Source: Sorghum bicolor | Lineage: Eukaryota; Streptophyta; Magnoliopsida; Poales; Poaceae | Direction of reading: 5' to 3' | Assembly (NCBI RefSeq): GCF_000003195.3 | Contig: NC_012871.2 | Span: 58,333,802 to 58,397,801, forward strand | DNA: 64,000 nucleotides | Part shown: piece after piece, positions 21,742-34,900 of the stretch | Layout of the letters: each line of letters opens with the position of its first letter | Position numbering within the stretch: the first letter of the stretch is position 1 | Notes under the pieces: model-generated | Database searches by the model: none | Seen by the model: the letters and a program-made list of their open reading frames with translations, nothing else | What the model was told of the DNA's origin: nothing | Translations under genes and position numbers: made by a program

Positions 21742-24575
21742 TGTAACACCCAACAATTTTATTTATTTAAAATAGATGAATTGAATTTAAATAAATTTAT
21801 TTTGTGAGCATTCTCAATATAGGAAAATAAATAAATTTGGAGAATTAAAATTAAATATAAGTTTAGGCTAATATTTTGTTGCATACATGTTGGTGCACTT
21901 CTTTTATGTGATGAGTGGTTTTGAAGAAAGGAATTTGAATTCAAAAATTCATTTGGAAAAGAGTTTGAAAAAAAATTGTTTGGAAAATAAAAAGGAAAAA
22001 GCCTTTCTCTCCCCCTTCCTTCTTTCGGCCATTTTGGCCCAAAACCCCGCGGCCCAGCCGGCTCCCCCTCTCTCTCTAGCGGCTGACGGGTGGGGCCCAC
22101 CTGTCAGGTCTTTCCCCTTCCCCAACCGAAGCCCCGCGCCCACGATCCCCTCCATTCCCCCCCCCCCGCGCCTCAGTCTTTTAGTTGGATAGCTCCCGTG
22201 CGCCCGAGTTTTCTTTCCCCCTCCCCATTTTCTTCTCTCCCTGCCTCTGCTCCTCTCGACTTGCGCAGAAAACCGCTGTCGTCGGAGTTTCCGCCCGCCG
22301 CGCGAAGCCGCCGTCTCGAGTCGTTTTCGCTGCGATTTGGCGCCGTGGTGAGCTTCATCTTCCTTCCCGCTCCCTCCCCGTCCTGTTGCCGAGCAAATCG
22401 TGGCCCGGAGTCCCAGTTCCGCGAGCTCCGACGGGACGTTCATGGCGTCGCCGTGAACCTTCTCGGAAACCGCCTCCTCGACCGCGTTTATGGGTTGGAA
22501 TGGACTCGCATCGCTCTCCTCTTTCTCCTAGTTCAAACGGAATCGAAAACCATGCACAGTAGGTCCCTATTCTCTTGCTCCGGCGAGCTTCCTTGCGGCC
22601 GGCCATGGTGGCCACCGTGTTCTTGCCGGAGCTGGCCTGAGCGCCTTCCCCTTCCTCTCTCTCTCTTTTTTATTTTTTTCTTTTAATCCAGCGCGTTCAA
22701 CTATGATCCAACGGCCTACAATGCCCCGTACCCCTTCGAGGGCATTTTTGTTAAAGAGCCCCCCAGGAATCCTATTTTTGCGCGCAGTCCTCGGCAAGAG
22801 GAATTTCCAAGATTTAATTCATTTATTTAAATTCGTTTAGACTCTGCTTTATTTACAGAATTGCCACCGCATTATTTTAGCTATAAAATCGTCGTTTGAA
22901 CTCCGAATCGATCCGTTCAAGTTGTGTTAGTTTCGTAATTTTGTAAGCTTCGCGTTGGTACCACTGTTGTTTAGGTTTACCACTGTTAGATTTCCTAGTT
23001 AATTACAAGTCCATAGATTGTTGTTGAAATCCTGTTAAAAGCGTAACTTTCGCGTCGTAAGTCCCTTTTTTGTGAATTTCGCGTTGACGTGATCGTAGCA
23101 GCACGTAGATGATTTTGGAAAACTTTTATTTAATTTATTTACTGCTGGTGTACTGTTCTAACTTTAGGAATTGTTCTCTTGCATGTTTGTCTTGGTATGC
23201 ATGATGATTGTGATGTGTTGGTCGAGCCCAGACGGTGAGGAGTATTTCGGGAGTCCGGAGCTCTTTGGGGACCAGCAAGACCAGCAGGAGTACGTGAACC
23301 AAGCCAAGTATAGCATGGGCCTACCTTGTTGTCCTACTCATTTTTAAGCATTTCACCCTGCATGTGTATAATATTGTAAACTATAAGGACATCCTAGCTA
23401 TTGATGACAATTACCTTGTTCCCGAGGGTTTTTATTGCATATGGATAGAAGTGCTAGTGCTCTAACTCCAATTATATAAGATCTGAAATCAGTGATGGAA
23501 CCATGGTTAATTAATTAAACATGATTATGATAAATGGAACATAGGGCTATGGTACAAATGATTGTTGGTCATGTTGTCCTAGACCCTCCGTAAGGACTTA
23601 TCTGTTGGCAAAAGCTGGGACTTACAGTGCAACCGGGAGAGTCACATGGCTCTGACTTTAGCTCAGTAATAGGATCTTTTCTAACTCGTTAGAGGTTACC
23701 CGAAAGGGCACAAGAGGGGCTTGCCACTTTGGGTGTAGTGCTGCCCCTATTTCTATGAGTATAGCCGCGATGGAAATGTGCCATAGAAAAGAGGGATTTT
23801 CTACATCTGCCTGCCAAGGAAACCTCACGGCCCTAACTGGTTAGAATAGGCCTATGGAAGGCTTCATAGTGTACCCTGCCCGCTCACCTTGGTAGTGTTT
23901 GGGGGTCGACGGGCCCCGGGCATGTGGGCAACACGACTCACAGTGAAAGTGCACAACCTCTGCAGAGTGTAAAACTGTTATAACAGCCGTGCTCACGGTC
24001 ACGAGCGGCCCGGAAAACTCACAGAATAACTGGTTACTGATGGCTTTATGGTACATGATGATGTATAATTATGCTTTAATGTGACTTATTGACTTACTAT
24101 AGTTCTAATAACTGATCATATGAGATATTTGGGAGCTTAAGCATAAACTAAAATAATTAATGATAAAACACTGACCTACTAAAAGCTGATGCAGTGAACC
24201 TAGTTTAGCCTGTTTGAGCCTCATAAATCCTCATGCTATGCTTGTGGAGTACGAGATGTACTCACGCTTGTATATTTCTTTTCTTTGGATAAAAATCCCG
24301 GATGGTTAACAGATGGTGGTAGCTATGAGGACTACCCGGAGGACTTTTAGGCTTGTGCTTCACCAGTCGACCTTCCCTGTGTGAGGGCCATGAGATAGTT
24401 ATCTTAGATTATTATCTTTATATTTCCGCTGTTATGCCAGACTTTGTGATGTAATAAATACGTTTGTTATAAACACTGCGATGATGGTATTTAATTTGTG
24501 ACTTATGTGTGTGATTGATCTCTGGGCGCACATAAGTTTATGCATTCAATTTCTTTCTTAAAATTGGGTGTGACA
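21742..24575 (+). repeat. 5' LTR of element A
   Basis: 2834 bp, TGTAACACCC...GGTGTGACA. It contains a C-rich region at about 22010-22270, a short coding-like frame at 23183-23347 and another ending at 24350. Compared by eye with the 3' LTR over two stretches of ~240 bases, I count about 6 and 11 differences, i.e. roughly 3-4 % divergence. Confidence 0.9.
23183..23347 (+). other. Coding-like mini-frame inside LTR A
   Basis: An ATG at 23183 opens 54 codons: a hydrophobic start, then an acidic Gln-rich segment (EEYFGSPELFGDQQDQQEYV) ending at TAA 23345-23347. The 3' LTR has the same module near 57000 but with GAG changed to TAG. A second module at 24312-24350 reads DGGSYEDYPEDF-stop and is kept in the 3' LTR (58084-58122) with one Pro-to-Ser change. 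The modules could be exons of a short spliced LTR transcript. This is inference from composition and frame only. Confidence 0.35.
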
Positions 24576-24578
24576 AAT

Positions 24579-24590
24579 TGGTATCAAAGC
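24579..24590 (+). other. Primer-binding site of element A
   Basis: TGGTATCAAAGC starts three bases after the 5' LTR. It is complementary to the 3' end of initiator tRNA-Met apart from one position, as usual in chromoviruses. Confidence 0.85.
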
Positions 24591-24823
24591 CGTGTTAATT
24601 GTAGGACGCAAGTCTAGGTAGCAATGGTCGATATAGTATCTTTGTTTTATTTTATTTAATGCTTTCTACCTCACTTTTTGTTATTTTATAAAATTTATTA
24701 TGCTTATATCACTTATTCTATTGCCAAAATGTTGATCTAATCTTAAAATAAAATTTATAGATGCCGCCTGTCACGAGGGCTTGCCGTGCCAGCACCAGGA
24801 GCTACATCTCTCAGTTGACGCCC

Positions 24824-25284
24824 TGTGGGGGTATAAACCCCTATACCCTTACGGCTAGACTTGGGCCAGGAGGCTTGGCCCATTACGAGACAACCTCAAG
24901 GCTTGATCCGACAGCTTGGAGTTTCGCGCAAGGAAACAAGACGTGGAGATCAAGTAGGATTCTAGTCGGATAGAATAGGAATTGATATCAAACTATCTAT
25001 GGCAATTGTAACCGACTAGGATTAGTTTCCAGATCTGTAACCCTGCCCTCCGGACTATATAAGGAGGGGCAAGGGACCCCCCTAGGACACATTATTTCTC
25101 TCAACACAAATCAATACAATCAGACGCAGGATGTAGGTATTACGCCAACTCGGCAGCCGAACCTGGATAAAAAGCTTGTCCGTGTCTTGCGTCACCATCG
25201 AGTTCGTAGTTTGCGCACCGTCTACCGATAAACTACTACCGTGGGTATACCCCAAGGTAGACTGCCGACTAGCTTTCGTCGACA
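24824..25284 (+). repeat. 5' LTR of element B
   Basis: 461 bp with a TATA box TATATAAG at 25056-25063. Four transitions separate it from the 3' LTR; at three of them the 3' copy has CG where this copy has TG or CA, as expected from deamination of methylated CpG. Confidence 0.92.
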
Positions 25285-25285
25285 G

Positions 25286-25303
25286 TGGCGCGCCAGGTAG
25301 GGG
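25286..25303 (+). other. Primer-binding site of element B
   Basis: TGGCGCGCCAGGTAGGGG lies one base after the 5' LTR, the primer site form of RIRE2/Grande-like Tat elements. Confidence 0.8.
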
Positions 25304-25332
25304 GTGTGCGTGCAACTTCTCCGGCGAACAAG

Positions 25333-27281
25333 ATGGTCACAATCCCAGCTTCCGCGGCCGTGCCTGAAGGCCTCACGTTCACCGTCGGCCAGATCACGTG
25401 GACGACGCGCAGCGGTGGTCTCACGACCACGGTTCCGGAAGAAACTCAGATCCAATCTGGGATCACGTCGGCTCCGACCACTCGGGTAAAGGCACTGAGC
25501 GCCCGACCCTCGCTCCCGCTCTACAAGGGAAAGAAGATCGACTGCTCGGACCTTCTCCAAGCACTTGATCGCGCCGATTCCAAGCTACTTGAAGCTTCCC
25601 GACTAGTAGATGGAATCTTGCGCCAGCCTGATCAAGCCGCCCCAACGGATTTTTTCAAATCCCACCGGCCAACTCGTCTCGCTACACACGAACGGCTGGG
25701 AACGTCTCTGACGATAACTTCAACTCCCTCAGGGCGATCCGTCAAGCATAAGGCTAACCCGGAGGAAGATTATCCCTGCAGACTGTACAACTCGGCCTCT
25801 CTCTACTCACGGCACGTCCAATCCCTTTTCAACAAGGAGGGTTGGTTGCCAAAAAGGAACGGTCGACCTGCTCGCCACTACGTCAACATGGTGACAATCC
25901 GAGAACTACGGGATGGCCAGGCCTCCAGCACAAATTCGAGCACCGGTTTCGTCCCCACCGAAGTTATAAACTCCGAAGACGAGGACTACGACCTGGATTT
26001 GCCTTCACATCCTCCGGGTTTCTCCCGTTTCCCAGTGTTCCCCCCCGGCGAGGAGACATTGTTTTCAACGTCAGCGCCGATGAGCCGGTCGTTGATGGAG
26101 AAACGGACGAGCAGAGGCAACTCCGCGAGCAGCGTAACGCCGATCGCGCCCGACGACGCGCAGATGAGGAACGACAAATTCCGCCGCATAATCTCAGCGA
26201 CGCTTTTGACATGGTCGGGGACCAGCCAGTCTACAAAACGCCAAGCGCCAACGTGGCTGTCGCCATGGCTAATCTAGATCGGCTCCCTGATACCCTCGTG
26301 TGCCAGGGGGTCCAAACCAGTGTCCGGGCGCACCTGATCGCCGCGATGGGACAGACAGCCACTCTTCTCAAGAGAGTCCAGGCCGTCTCTTATACGGAAG
26401 CCACCTCCGACCAGACTCATCGTAGCCGGACCTCACCGCAGCCCAGCAGGCATCACCGCAGCCGTTCCCCCGACAACCATCGAAAAAATTCACGGCGTGA
26501 CGATGGCGGTCGGGATGCTGACGGTCACCACGAGCAGAATCGCAGACGCGGTCAAGAAGTAAACCAGCACAGGGATCTTCGATATAACATCCCTCCCAAA
26601 GATGCCCGGGACCGCATCAACAGGCGTGCCACGGAGAGAGCAGTCCACGAAAACCTGCGCCGTATCGAGTACGATGCAACGCACGGCCCCCCGGGCCTGA
26701 GACAGTTCTCCTCGCACCTACGCCAGGTCGTGTGGCCCCGCAATTTCAAGCTCGAGAAACTTAAAAAATACGACGGCAAGGAAAATCCAGAGAACTGGAT
26801 CACTCTCTATGAAATCGCCGTCCGATCAGCAGCGGGAGATGAGCATGTCATGGCCAACTACTTCCCAGTAGTCCTCGACCAGGCTGGTCATCAGTGGCTT
26901 CTTGGCTTGCCCGAGGACTCCTTCGACTCTTGGGAAGAGCTACGACAGGCTTTTATCGACAACTTCATCACCACATGCGAGCAGCCAGGAAACAAGTATG
27001 ACCTCGAAAGGATAAGGGACAGGAAAAATGAACCTCTACGCGATTACATCCGACGATTCTCGGATATGCGCCTTAAGATCCCGAAGATTTCCCACGACGA
27101 GGCCATCTCTGCCTTCATCAAGGGCCTGCGTTTCCATGAAGCACTGAGGAACAAGCTGTTGCGCAAAAGGCCAACAACGATGGCGGAACTCCTCGCCACG
27201 GCTAAAAATTACGCCGATGCCGACGACGCAGAGAAACTAATCCGGGACGATGCGAGAGGTCCCGACCAGCCTCCTCGGTGA
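25333..27281 (+). pseudogene. Element B gag
   Basis: Starts at ATG 25333 (MVTIPASAAV). The first part reads in frame 1 to the C7 run at 26040-26046 and the conserved continuation is in frame 3, a one-base slip. The second part has an Arg-rich basic region (~26080-26560) and a Retrotrans_gag core (WPRNFKLEKLKKYDGKENPENW ... EPLRDYIRRFSDMRLKIPKI, ~26730-27240). TGA at 27279-27281 interrupts the same frame, which continues into protease. Gag would form the capsid; here it is broken twice. Confidence 0.82.
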
Positions 27282-29684
27282 GATGACGGTCGCGGTCGTT
27301 TCGACAACAGGAACCACCACTGCCCCGACAACCGTGATCACAGAGAAGGTTGGGATCGACGGTGCGACAATCGCGACGATTTCAGAGGAAAGCGCCCCCG
27401 CGACCACGACCACGAAGTGAATACGGTCAAGCGTCCCAACGGGCGGCGGGACTACCAAGAAGACTACAACAAAACGTTGAAGGGACCGTGCCAACTGCAT
27501 CCAAAGTCTAATCATACCATGGAAGAGTGCCGCGTCCTCAAAAACATCTATACGCGGCGGGCCGCCCAAGACGACTCTGCCAAGAAAAATGGTACGCGAG
27601 ACGGGCACGACCACGAAGACGAGGACGAGGACCAAGATAGGGACCCTCGACACCAATATGTCAGCCCCACTGACGTGGTTCACTCCATCTTCGGGGGCAA
27701 GGTCTCCATCGAATCTAAGCGAGAAAGAAAGCTATTAAAGAGAGCCTGCCTCAACATAGACAGCACGGACGGACTGATCGCAGACCTAAAATTTCCCCCA
27801 TGGTCGCACAGGGAGATCTCCTTCAGCAGGAAGGATCAGTGGGCCGCTATCCCAGAGCCAGGTCGTTTCCCTCTAATCCTGGACCCTTGCATCAACAGCA
27901 TCAGATTCGAGCGCGTGCTCAGGGACGGAGGAAGCTCCATTGACATCCTCTTCCGCAACAGCCTGCCCGCTCTCAAGATATCTCCTGCACAACTAAAACC
28001 CTACGATGCTCAATTCTGGGGAGTTTTGCCAGGTCAGAGTTCAGTGCCTCTCGGACAGATAACATTGCCTGTCCAATTCGGCACACCCGACCACTTTCGG
28101 ACAGAGTTCGTCAACTTTGTGGTCGCTGACTTCGATGGGACCTACCACGCTATACTGGGCCGACCATCGCTGACAAAGTTCATGGCGGTCCCGCACTACT
28201 CATACCTGGTCCTTAAAATGCCTACGGAGAAGGGTGTACTAACCGTCAGAGGCAATGTCTACACCGCATATACTTGCGAAGAGGAAAGCTTCAAGATCAC
28301 CGAGGCAATCGACCTCTCAATTCGCATGGCAGAAACAGCAACCCAAGCCGCGCAGCTGCCTCCCGACCAGCTCCGATTACCCAAGCAGGAGACCGCCAGG
28401 AAGAATTCAAAGTCCAAGGAGTATAAAGAAGTACAACTGGTCGACGGCAGCCCCGAGAAGACGGCCCTCATCGGGGCCAATCTGGACTCCAAATAGGAAG
28501 ACGCGCTCGTCAGGTTTCTAAGGGACAACGTAAGCATTTTCGCATGGAAACCCGCAGACATGCCCGGCGTCCCACGAAACCTGATCAAGCACTCCTTAAA
28601 TGTCTCGAAGACCGCAAGACCCATCAAGCAAAAGCTGCGACGGTTCGCTCGTGACAAAAAGGAGGCTATTAGGATAGAAATAACACAGCTTCTAGCAGCC
28701 GGATTCATAAAAGAAGTGTATCATCCCGATTGGCTCGCCAATCCGGTTCTTGTACGCAAAAAGAATAATGAATGGAGAATGTGTGTTGATTACACTGATC
28801 TCAATAAACACTGTCCTAAAGATCCTTTTAGTCTCCCTCGCATCGACGAGGTGGTCGACTCGACGGCCGGATGCGAACTCCTCTCTTTTCTAGACTGCTA
28901 CTCTGGTTATCACCAGATCTCGCTAAAGGAAGACGATCAGATCAAAACATCTTTCATTACTCCTTTCGGCGCATATTGCTACACGACCATGTCATTCGGA
29001 CTCAAAAATGCCAGAGCCACTTATCAACGGGCCATACAGCAATGCCTCCACGACGAGATTCGTGACGACCTCGTCGAGGCCTATGTAGATGACGTCGTCG
29101 TCAAAACAAGGGATGCAAGCACCCTAATTGACAACTTAGACCGAACCTTTAAGGCGCTTAATAGATACAAGTGGAAGCTTAATCCCAAAAAGTGCATCTT
29201 CGGTGTTCCTTCTGGTCTACTGCTCGGCAACGTTGTCAGTCGCGACGGCATACGGCCAAATCCTTCAAAAGTAAAAGCAGTACTCGACATGCGACCACCT
29301 AAAAACGTCAAGGATATCCAGAAGCTCACCGGATGTATGGCCGCTCTCAGCCGCTTCATTTCAAGACTAGGAGAAAAAGGCCTCCCTTTCTTCAAACTCT
29401 TGAAGGCATCGGAAAAATTTTCTTGGACAGAGGAAGCCGACGCCGCGTTCACCCAGCTTAAGACTTTCCTCACTTCACTGCCTGTTCTTACAGCGCCTCA
29501 GCCCAACGAAGACCTACTCCTCTACATTGCTGCAACCGACAGGGTTGTTTCCACGGCAATAGTGGTCGAGCGAGATGAGCCAGGTCATGTCTACAAGGTC
29601 CAGAGACCCGTTTACTTCATAATCGAAGTCCTAAACGAGTCCAAGGCCAGGTATCCACAAATACAGAAGCTCACGCCATTCTAA
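27282..29684 (+). pseudogene. Element B protease and reverse transcriptase
   Basis: Same frame as gag. A zinc-knuckle-like C-x2-H-x4-H-x4-C lies at about 27490-27530. The aspartic-protease-like region has DGGSSIDILF (~27925) and ILGRPSL (~28155). TAG at 28494-28496 interrupts the frame. RT follows with VDYTDLNKHCPKDPFSLP, FLDCYSGYHQI, and catalytic YVDD at 29082-29093. The frame fails near 29672, one base out relative to the RNase H frame. Gene order fits Ty3/gypsy. Copying of its own RNA by this copy is unlikely because of the three breaks in gag-pol to this point. Confidence 0.85.
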
Positions 29685-31677
29685 TAACATCAAGAAAGCT
29701 GAAGCACTACTTCGACGGCCATCGAGTCTTGGTAACCACCAGTTTCCCTCTTGGGGACATTCTGCGCAATAAAGACGCCAACGGCAGAATCGTAAAATGG
29801 GCGATGGAATTATGCCCATTTTCCCTGGAATTCCAGAGCCGCACCATAGTCAAGTCCCAGGCCCTGGTCGATTTCATTGCTGAATGGACGGATCTCAACG
29901 AGCCTCCCGTTCCCGACGTCTCCGACCACTGGTCAATGTTCTTTGACGGATCCTTGAACATCAATGGCGTCGGCGCCGGGATACTGTTCGTATCGCCTAA
30001 CAAGGACAAACTGCGTTACGTCCTTAGGATCCTTTTTCCGGCATCAAACAATGTCGCCGAATACGAAGCATGCCTGCACGGCATAAGGCTAGCCGTTGAG
30101 CTGGGAGTCAAACGCCTCTATGTCTATGGCGACTCTGCTTTAGTTATCAACCAGCTCAACAAGGAGTGGGACGCAACCCACGAGAAGATGGATCTCTACT
30201 GCAAAGAAATTCGCAAATGGGAAACCAACTTCTACGGCATAGAGTACATCCACGTGGTCCGGGATAAGAACCAGGCAGCAGATGCGTTGTCAAAGTTAGG
30301 GTCATCTCGGGCCCAGATCCCGTGGGGCATTTTCGTCCAGGACATCCATGAGCCAAGTGTAGGCACAGGCCTGGTCGAAAAGCAACTTACTGAGGCAATG
30401 CTCATAGACGATACCACTCCGACAACCAGTGGCCGTGATTGGCGCACCCAGTTCATAAGATATATATCGGACGGGTCAGGCTTTCAGGACAAAACAGAGA
30501 ATGAGCGCCTCATTCGACGATCAAAGAATTACATACTGGTGGACGGCAAACTTATGCGAAAAAATGCAAGTTCTGAAGTACTGCTCAAATGCATATCCCA
30601 AGACGATGGCATCAAGCTCCTAGAGGACATACACGCCGGATCCTGCGGCAATCATGCTGCATCCAGAACGCTGGTCGGGAAAGCCTTCCGAGCAGGTTTT
30701 TATTGGCCAACCGCGGTCAACGACGCAGAAAAACTGGTCCGACACTGCGAGGGATGTCAGTTCTTCGCTAAAAGGACCCACGTACCTGCTCATAAGATTC
30801 AAACCATCCCGTCATCCTAGCCTTTTGCCTGCTGGGGGCTCGACATGATCGGGCCATTTAAACCGGCCCCTGACAACTTCAAGTTCGTTTTCGTGTTAAT
30901 CGACAAGTTCTCAAAGTGGATTGAATACATGCCACTGGTCAAAGCAACCTCCGAAAAGGCTGTGGAGTTCTTTAATCAAATCATACACAGATTCGGGATC
31001 ACAAAGAGTATAATCACCAACTTGGGTACTCAGTTCACTGGCACCACATTTTGGGACTTCTGCGATGACAGGGGCATAGTCATAAAATACGTGTCAGTAG
31101 CGCACCCACGGGCAAATGGTCAGGTCGAGCATGCGAACGGAATGATCATTGACGCCCTCAAGAAAAGGCTGTACACCGAGAACGACAGAGCACCCGGTCG
31201 ATGGATGAAAGAGTTACCGGCTGTGGTCTGGGGCCTCCGAACTCAGACTAGTCGGAACACGGGAGTGTCACCCTATTTCATGGTTTATGGTACCGAGGCA
31301 GTCCTGCCGTCTGACATAACCTTCGGTTCTCCTAGGATTGAAAACTTTGACCAGTCAACAGTCGACAACGCCCGAGAGCTCGAAATCAACTGTATGGAGG
31401 AAAAGCGTCTAAATTCCTGTCTCCGGACAGCAAAGTATCTTGCGGCAGTCAGGCGGTACCATAACAGGAACGTCGAGGACCGTTCTTTCGTGGTCGGCGA
31501 TCTGGTACTCAGGTGGAAAAAAAGCCAGGAAGGAATGCACAAGCTATCACCCCCTGGGAGGGGCCCTTTGTGGTCGCCGAAGTCACACGACCCACATCCT
31601 ACAGATTGGCGTACCCAGACGGAACACGCGTGCCTAACTCTTGGCACATAGACAAACTGCGCCGATTTTATCCATAA
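29685..31677 (+). pseudogene. Element B RNase H and integrase
   Basis: RNase H: FFDGSLN (~29940), NVAEYEACLHG, YGDSALVINQL, AADALSK. Integrase: HHCC region (HAGSCGNH...CEGCQ, ~30630-30760) and core with D1 in WGLDMIGPF and Glu in GQVEHANG. The second catalytic position, usually Asp before the Gly-Thr-Gln-Phe block, is Asn here (AAC at 31019-31021) and its neighbour is changed. TAG at 30818-30820 replaces what is normally Trp (TGG to TAG). A one-base slip near 31550 leaves the tail in another frame, ending at TAA 31675-31677. Integration by this protein is therefore not expected. Confidence 0.85.
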
Positions 31678-31961
31678 GTTCTAGTAACTTTTGCTTGTAA
31701 GTCTCTTATAGTTGGCAATAATAAAAGTTTTTTCTTTTTTGGCTATACTTTGTTTACACGTAGAGCTTTCGATGAAGAACAACATTGTCCTCTGCAAAGG
31801 AAAATCTTAACGACCATGAATCAAACACAGTGACACGTCACTCAGATAACTTCACGGCGCTCAAAATAGTAGTCATGACAAAAGCAAACTTTATTACAAA
31901 CTTTACATACAAAGTTTACAATAAACACCCTGACAGGCGGACACTAGTCTACTCCTACAGA

Positions 31962-34900
31962 CTATTCTACTGGCCTTCTGCTCGGGCTGATCACCCGACT
32001 GGCCTTGCTGCCCGGACGAAGGGGTCGGGGCCACCGGCGCCTGGCTGGTCGAGACCGCAGGCGTCGACCGCCCATCTCCCGCAATAGACGCGCCCGACAG
32101 CTCCCTGGCGACCTGTCTGAACCCGGCTGGTCGGGGGGTGTGGCCGTCCCGCATAGATTGATGTCGCCGATCACCATCGACGACAAGTCCAGCAAACCAC
32201 CTCGAAGCTCGTCTGCCTCCTGCGGACCGACCTCCTTGGGATACCCCTTCTCCAGCCTGGTCAAGTCGACCAGGGGGTAGTGGGCGCGCACCATGCAAAG
32301 CATATGCGCGCCAGCAAACTCCCCTGCGTCCTTCACGAACTGCTGAAGCCAGTCCCACGCCCGTTGCGCCTTTTCAACTGGTGTCAATCTCGGCGCGCGG
32401 GGCTGGCTCTCCGGAAGCTCGGGGCTGATCAAGTCCAGGACCGGGGATACTTCTTTCCAGATCTTGCAACAATTGACCTTCCAGGAGTCCCGATCTTTGA
32501 CCAGCTCGTCCAGGTGCTTCTTGGCGTTCACCTTGAGCACTGCAAATCAAGCAAGATGTTATTTTCAACATATCAAAAAGAGCGATCAGGGGCAGATAAC
32601 GGGGCGACGCGTATTACCAGACAACTCCCGGTCCCTTCGACTCAACTCCTCTCCTGCTCGGCGCCCAGCCTCCAGCGCACCGGCAAGCTCTTGGCTGAGC
32701 TGCTCTTTCTCCAGTCGAAGGCGTGCGACCTCCTCCTCCAAACCTGCATGAATAGTCCTCTGGTCAGCGAAGTCAACCAACACGGCTACAAACAGCTGCC
32801 TCGGAGTGCGAGACTAACCTTCTCGCTGCCGAAACTGGTCGGCCAAGCGTCGGGTAAGCTCGAGACGGTGCACTTCCTGAGCGTTCATCTCGGATACCTT
32901 CTCTCCAACTTCTGACCGAAGCCGGTCCACCTCCACGGCCAGGGCCTTGTTCTCGGCCACGATGCCTTCTATTTGGTCGAAGCACCGTTTCCGGTACTTC
33001 GCCGTTTTCATTGCGCCCTACAAAACAAATATATGTCGATCAAGCAAGACAACGCACAAAATGTCCAGCAGTGCAAGCACTTATCTTGACTTCATCCACG
33101 AGACGTTTGGCCGCGCGCTCTACTCTGGTGGCCTCTTCTGTCTCAGTGAGCTCCTCGTGCCCGATAAAGTGGTCCCCGCGTTGGCGCCACACATATACGT
33201 GTTGGCGGCCATCACGGGGAAGACCTTCAACCTCCTCCACCTCGTCGTCGGAGGCCGCCTGGGTTTCCTCGCCCGCTGCATCACCCCCGGTGTTGGCTGC
33301 CGGCATTACCGGCCCCTGGACCAGGCCCGGGAGCCTGCAGTCGAAGTGGCTCCTGCCCGGGGCGGTTTTGGGACCTCCCTCCCTTCGACGGGGGGAGGGG
33401 TCGGGGCTCTGCCCTCCCTTTCTGTGGCCTTACTCGGGGGAGGCATCCCCGTAGCCTCCCTCAACCCTTGTCGGGCTGCTCGCCGTAGTCTGTGCCGCGG
33501 CCGGGAGCTCTTCGGTGTTCTTAGGCACAGCTGCAGTCGCAGGCTGCTCCGCGGTCTGCGGCGCCGCGTCCTCAGCAGCGCAAGTAGGCTCGACCACCCC
33601 CTGGCCGGCGGGGTGGTCGGGGTTGACATCCGACGCCGCGCTAAAAGAACAAAGTACTATCTTAAAAAAAACTCTTCAAAATATGTAAGTCGAACACTTA
33701 CAGGTCTGATCGACGGTGGGTCGCGGTGAACCTCCTCCTTGCCCGGCCGGTCGGCACCTGCTCCCCCGTCTCGACAACGCGCGGAGCCGAAGGGTCGCTG
33801 GCCACCCGATCAGTAGTGGTCGGTGCACTGTCCGGACGGCTACGAGGCCGTCGGACTAGCGACGGTGCGGCCTCCTCCTCATCGTCGTCGTCGTCGGTGA
33901 TTCGGACGAGCCGACGGCGCTTCGGCGCTTGGCTGCTCTCCGCTGGCAGCGTCGGCGCAGGCGAAGGATCCGCCACCATTGGCCTTGTCCCCGCCACTCT
34001 ATCCTCGGTGGTCGGGACAGGGCGGGCCTGGTCCTCCTCACTGCTGGTGTAATGAGTACACCGAGCAGCGTCTTCCTCCGGCGGATCTTCTCCCGCAGGA
34101 TTCGCCATTCCAGGTGCCAGTGACACGTACACCGTGCACCGGTCAACATCTCCGATCTGCAAAAGTAACAAAGATAAGTCAGCAGCAAACAATAACTGAT
34201 GCTAAAGCGAAATAATCAGTGACATACCTTAGGTGCTGGTCGCCCTAACTTGAAGGCTTGCACCCGATCGCTACCACGGACGAAGCCTCCGTCTGCGAAG
34301 TTGAACAGCTCGTTCAACAGCTGCTGTACCTCCGCCTTCTCCAAGACCTCAGGACGCATCCTGGTCGGGTCCACGCTTCCGGCATACTCGTACGCCGAGT
34401 GCACCCTCTTCTGACAGGGCATCACCCGACGGCACACAAAGTTGCTGACCACGCCTAGCCGGTCCAAGCGCGACCAGTCGATCAGCTTCATCAGGTCTGC
34501 CACTTGACCGTCGAACTCCGGGCGATCGGTCCAGCTTACCCTCTTCTCGGGGATGTACCCCACGTCGCAGAACGTGGAGCTGCCCGGTTCTTCCCTGATG
34601 TAGAACCACTTCCTGTACCATTCAGTCAGGGAAGTGTTCCATGGACAGTGTAGATAACAGTTCTTCATCCCGTCACGAAGGTTGAGGTATACTCCACCTG
34701 CAACTTTGGAGCCTCCAACCGCTCCCTTCTTTCTCAAACAAAAAAGGTAGCGAAAGAGATCGAAGTGCGGTTCTATGCCAACATAGGCCTCGCACAAATG
34801 GATAAAAGTAGAAATAAGAAGGATTGAGTTCGGGTGCAGATTGCAAATCCCGATCTCGAAATACAAAAGCAGACCCTGAAGAAAAGGATGAACCGGCACC

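Noticed and set aside
22090..22686. Open frames of up to ~200 codons in both LTRs of element A
   Set aside because: C/T-rich low-complexity translation, frames not conserved between the two LTRs because of indels; treated as LTR sequence.
21742..24575. Reading the two 2.8-kb repeats as a segmental duplication
   Set aside because: They are flanked by CTGTC on the outside and by a primer-binding site and polypurine tract on the inside, so they are LTRs of one element.
33040..33729. Plus-strand frames opposite the antisense gene of element B
   Set aside because: The minus-strand exons have agreeing phases, splice sites and family resemblance; the plus-strand frames are shadows.
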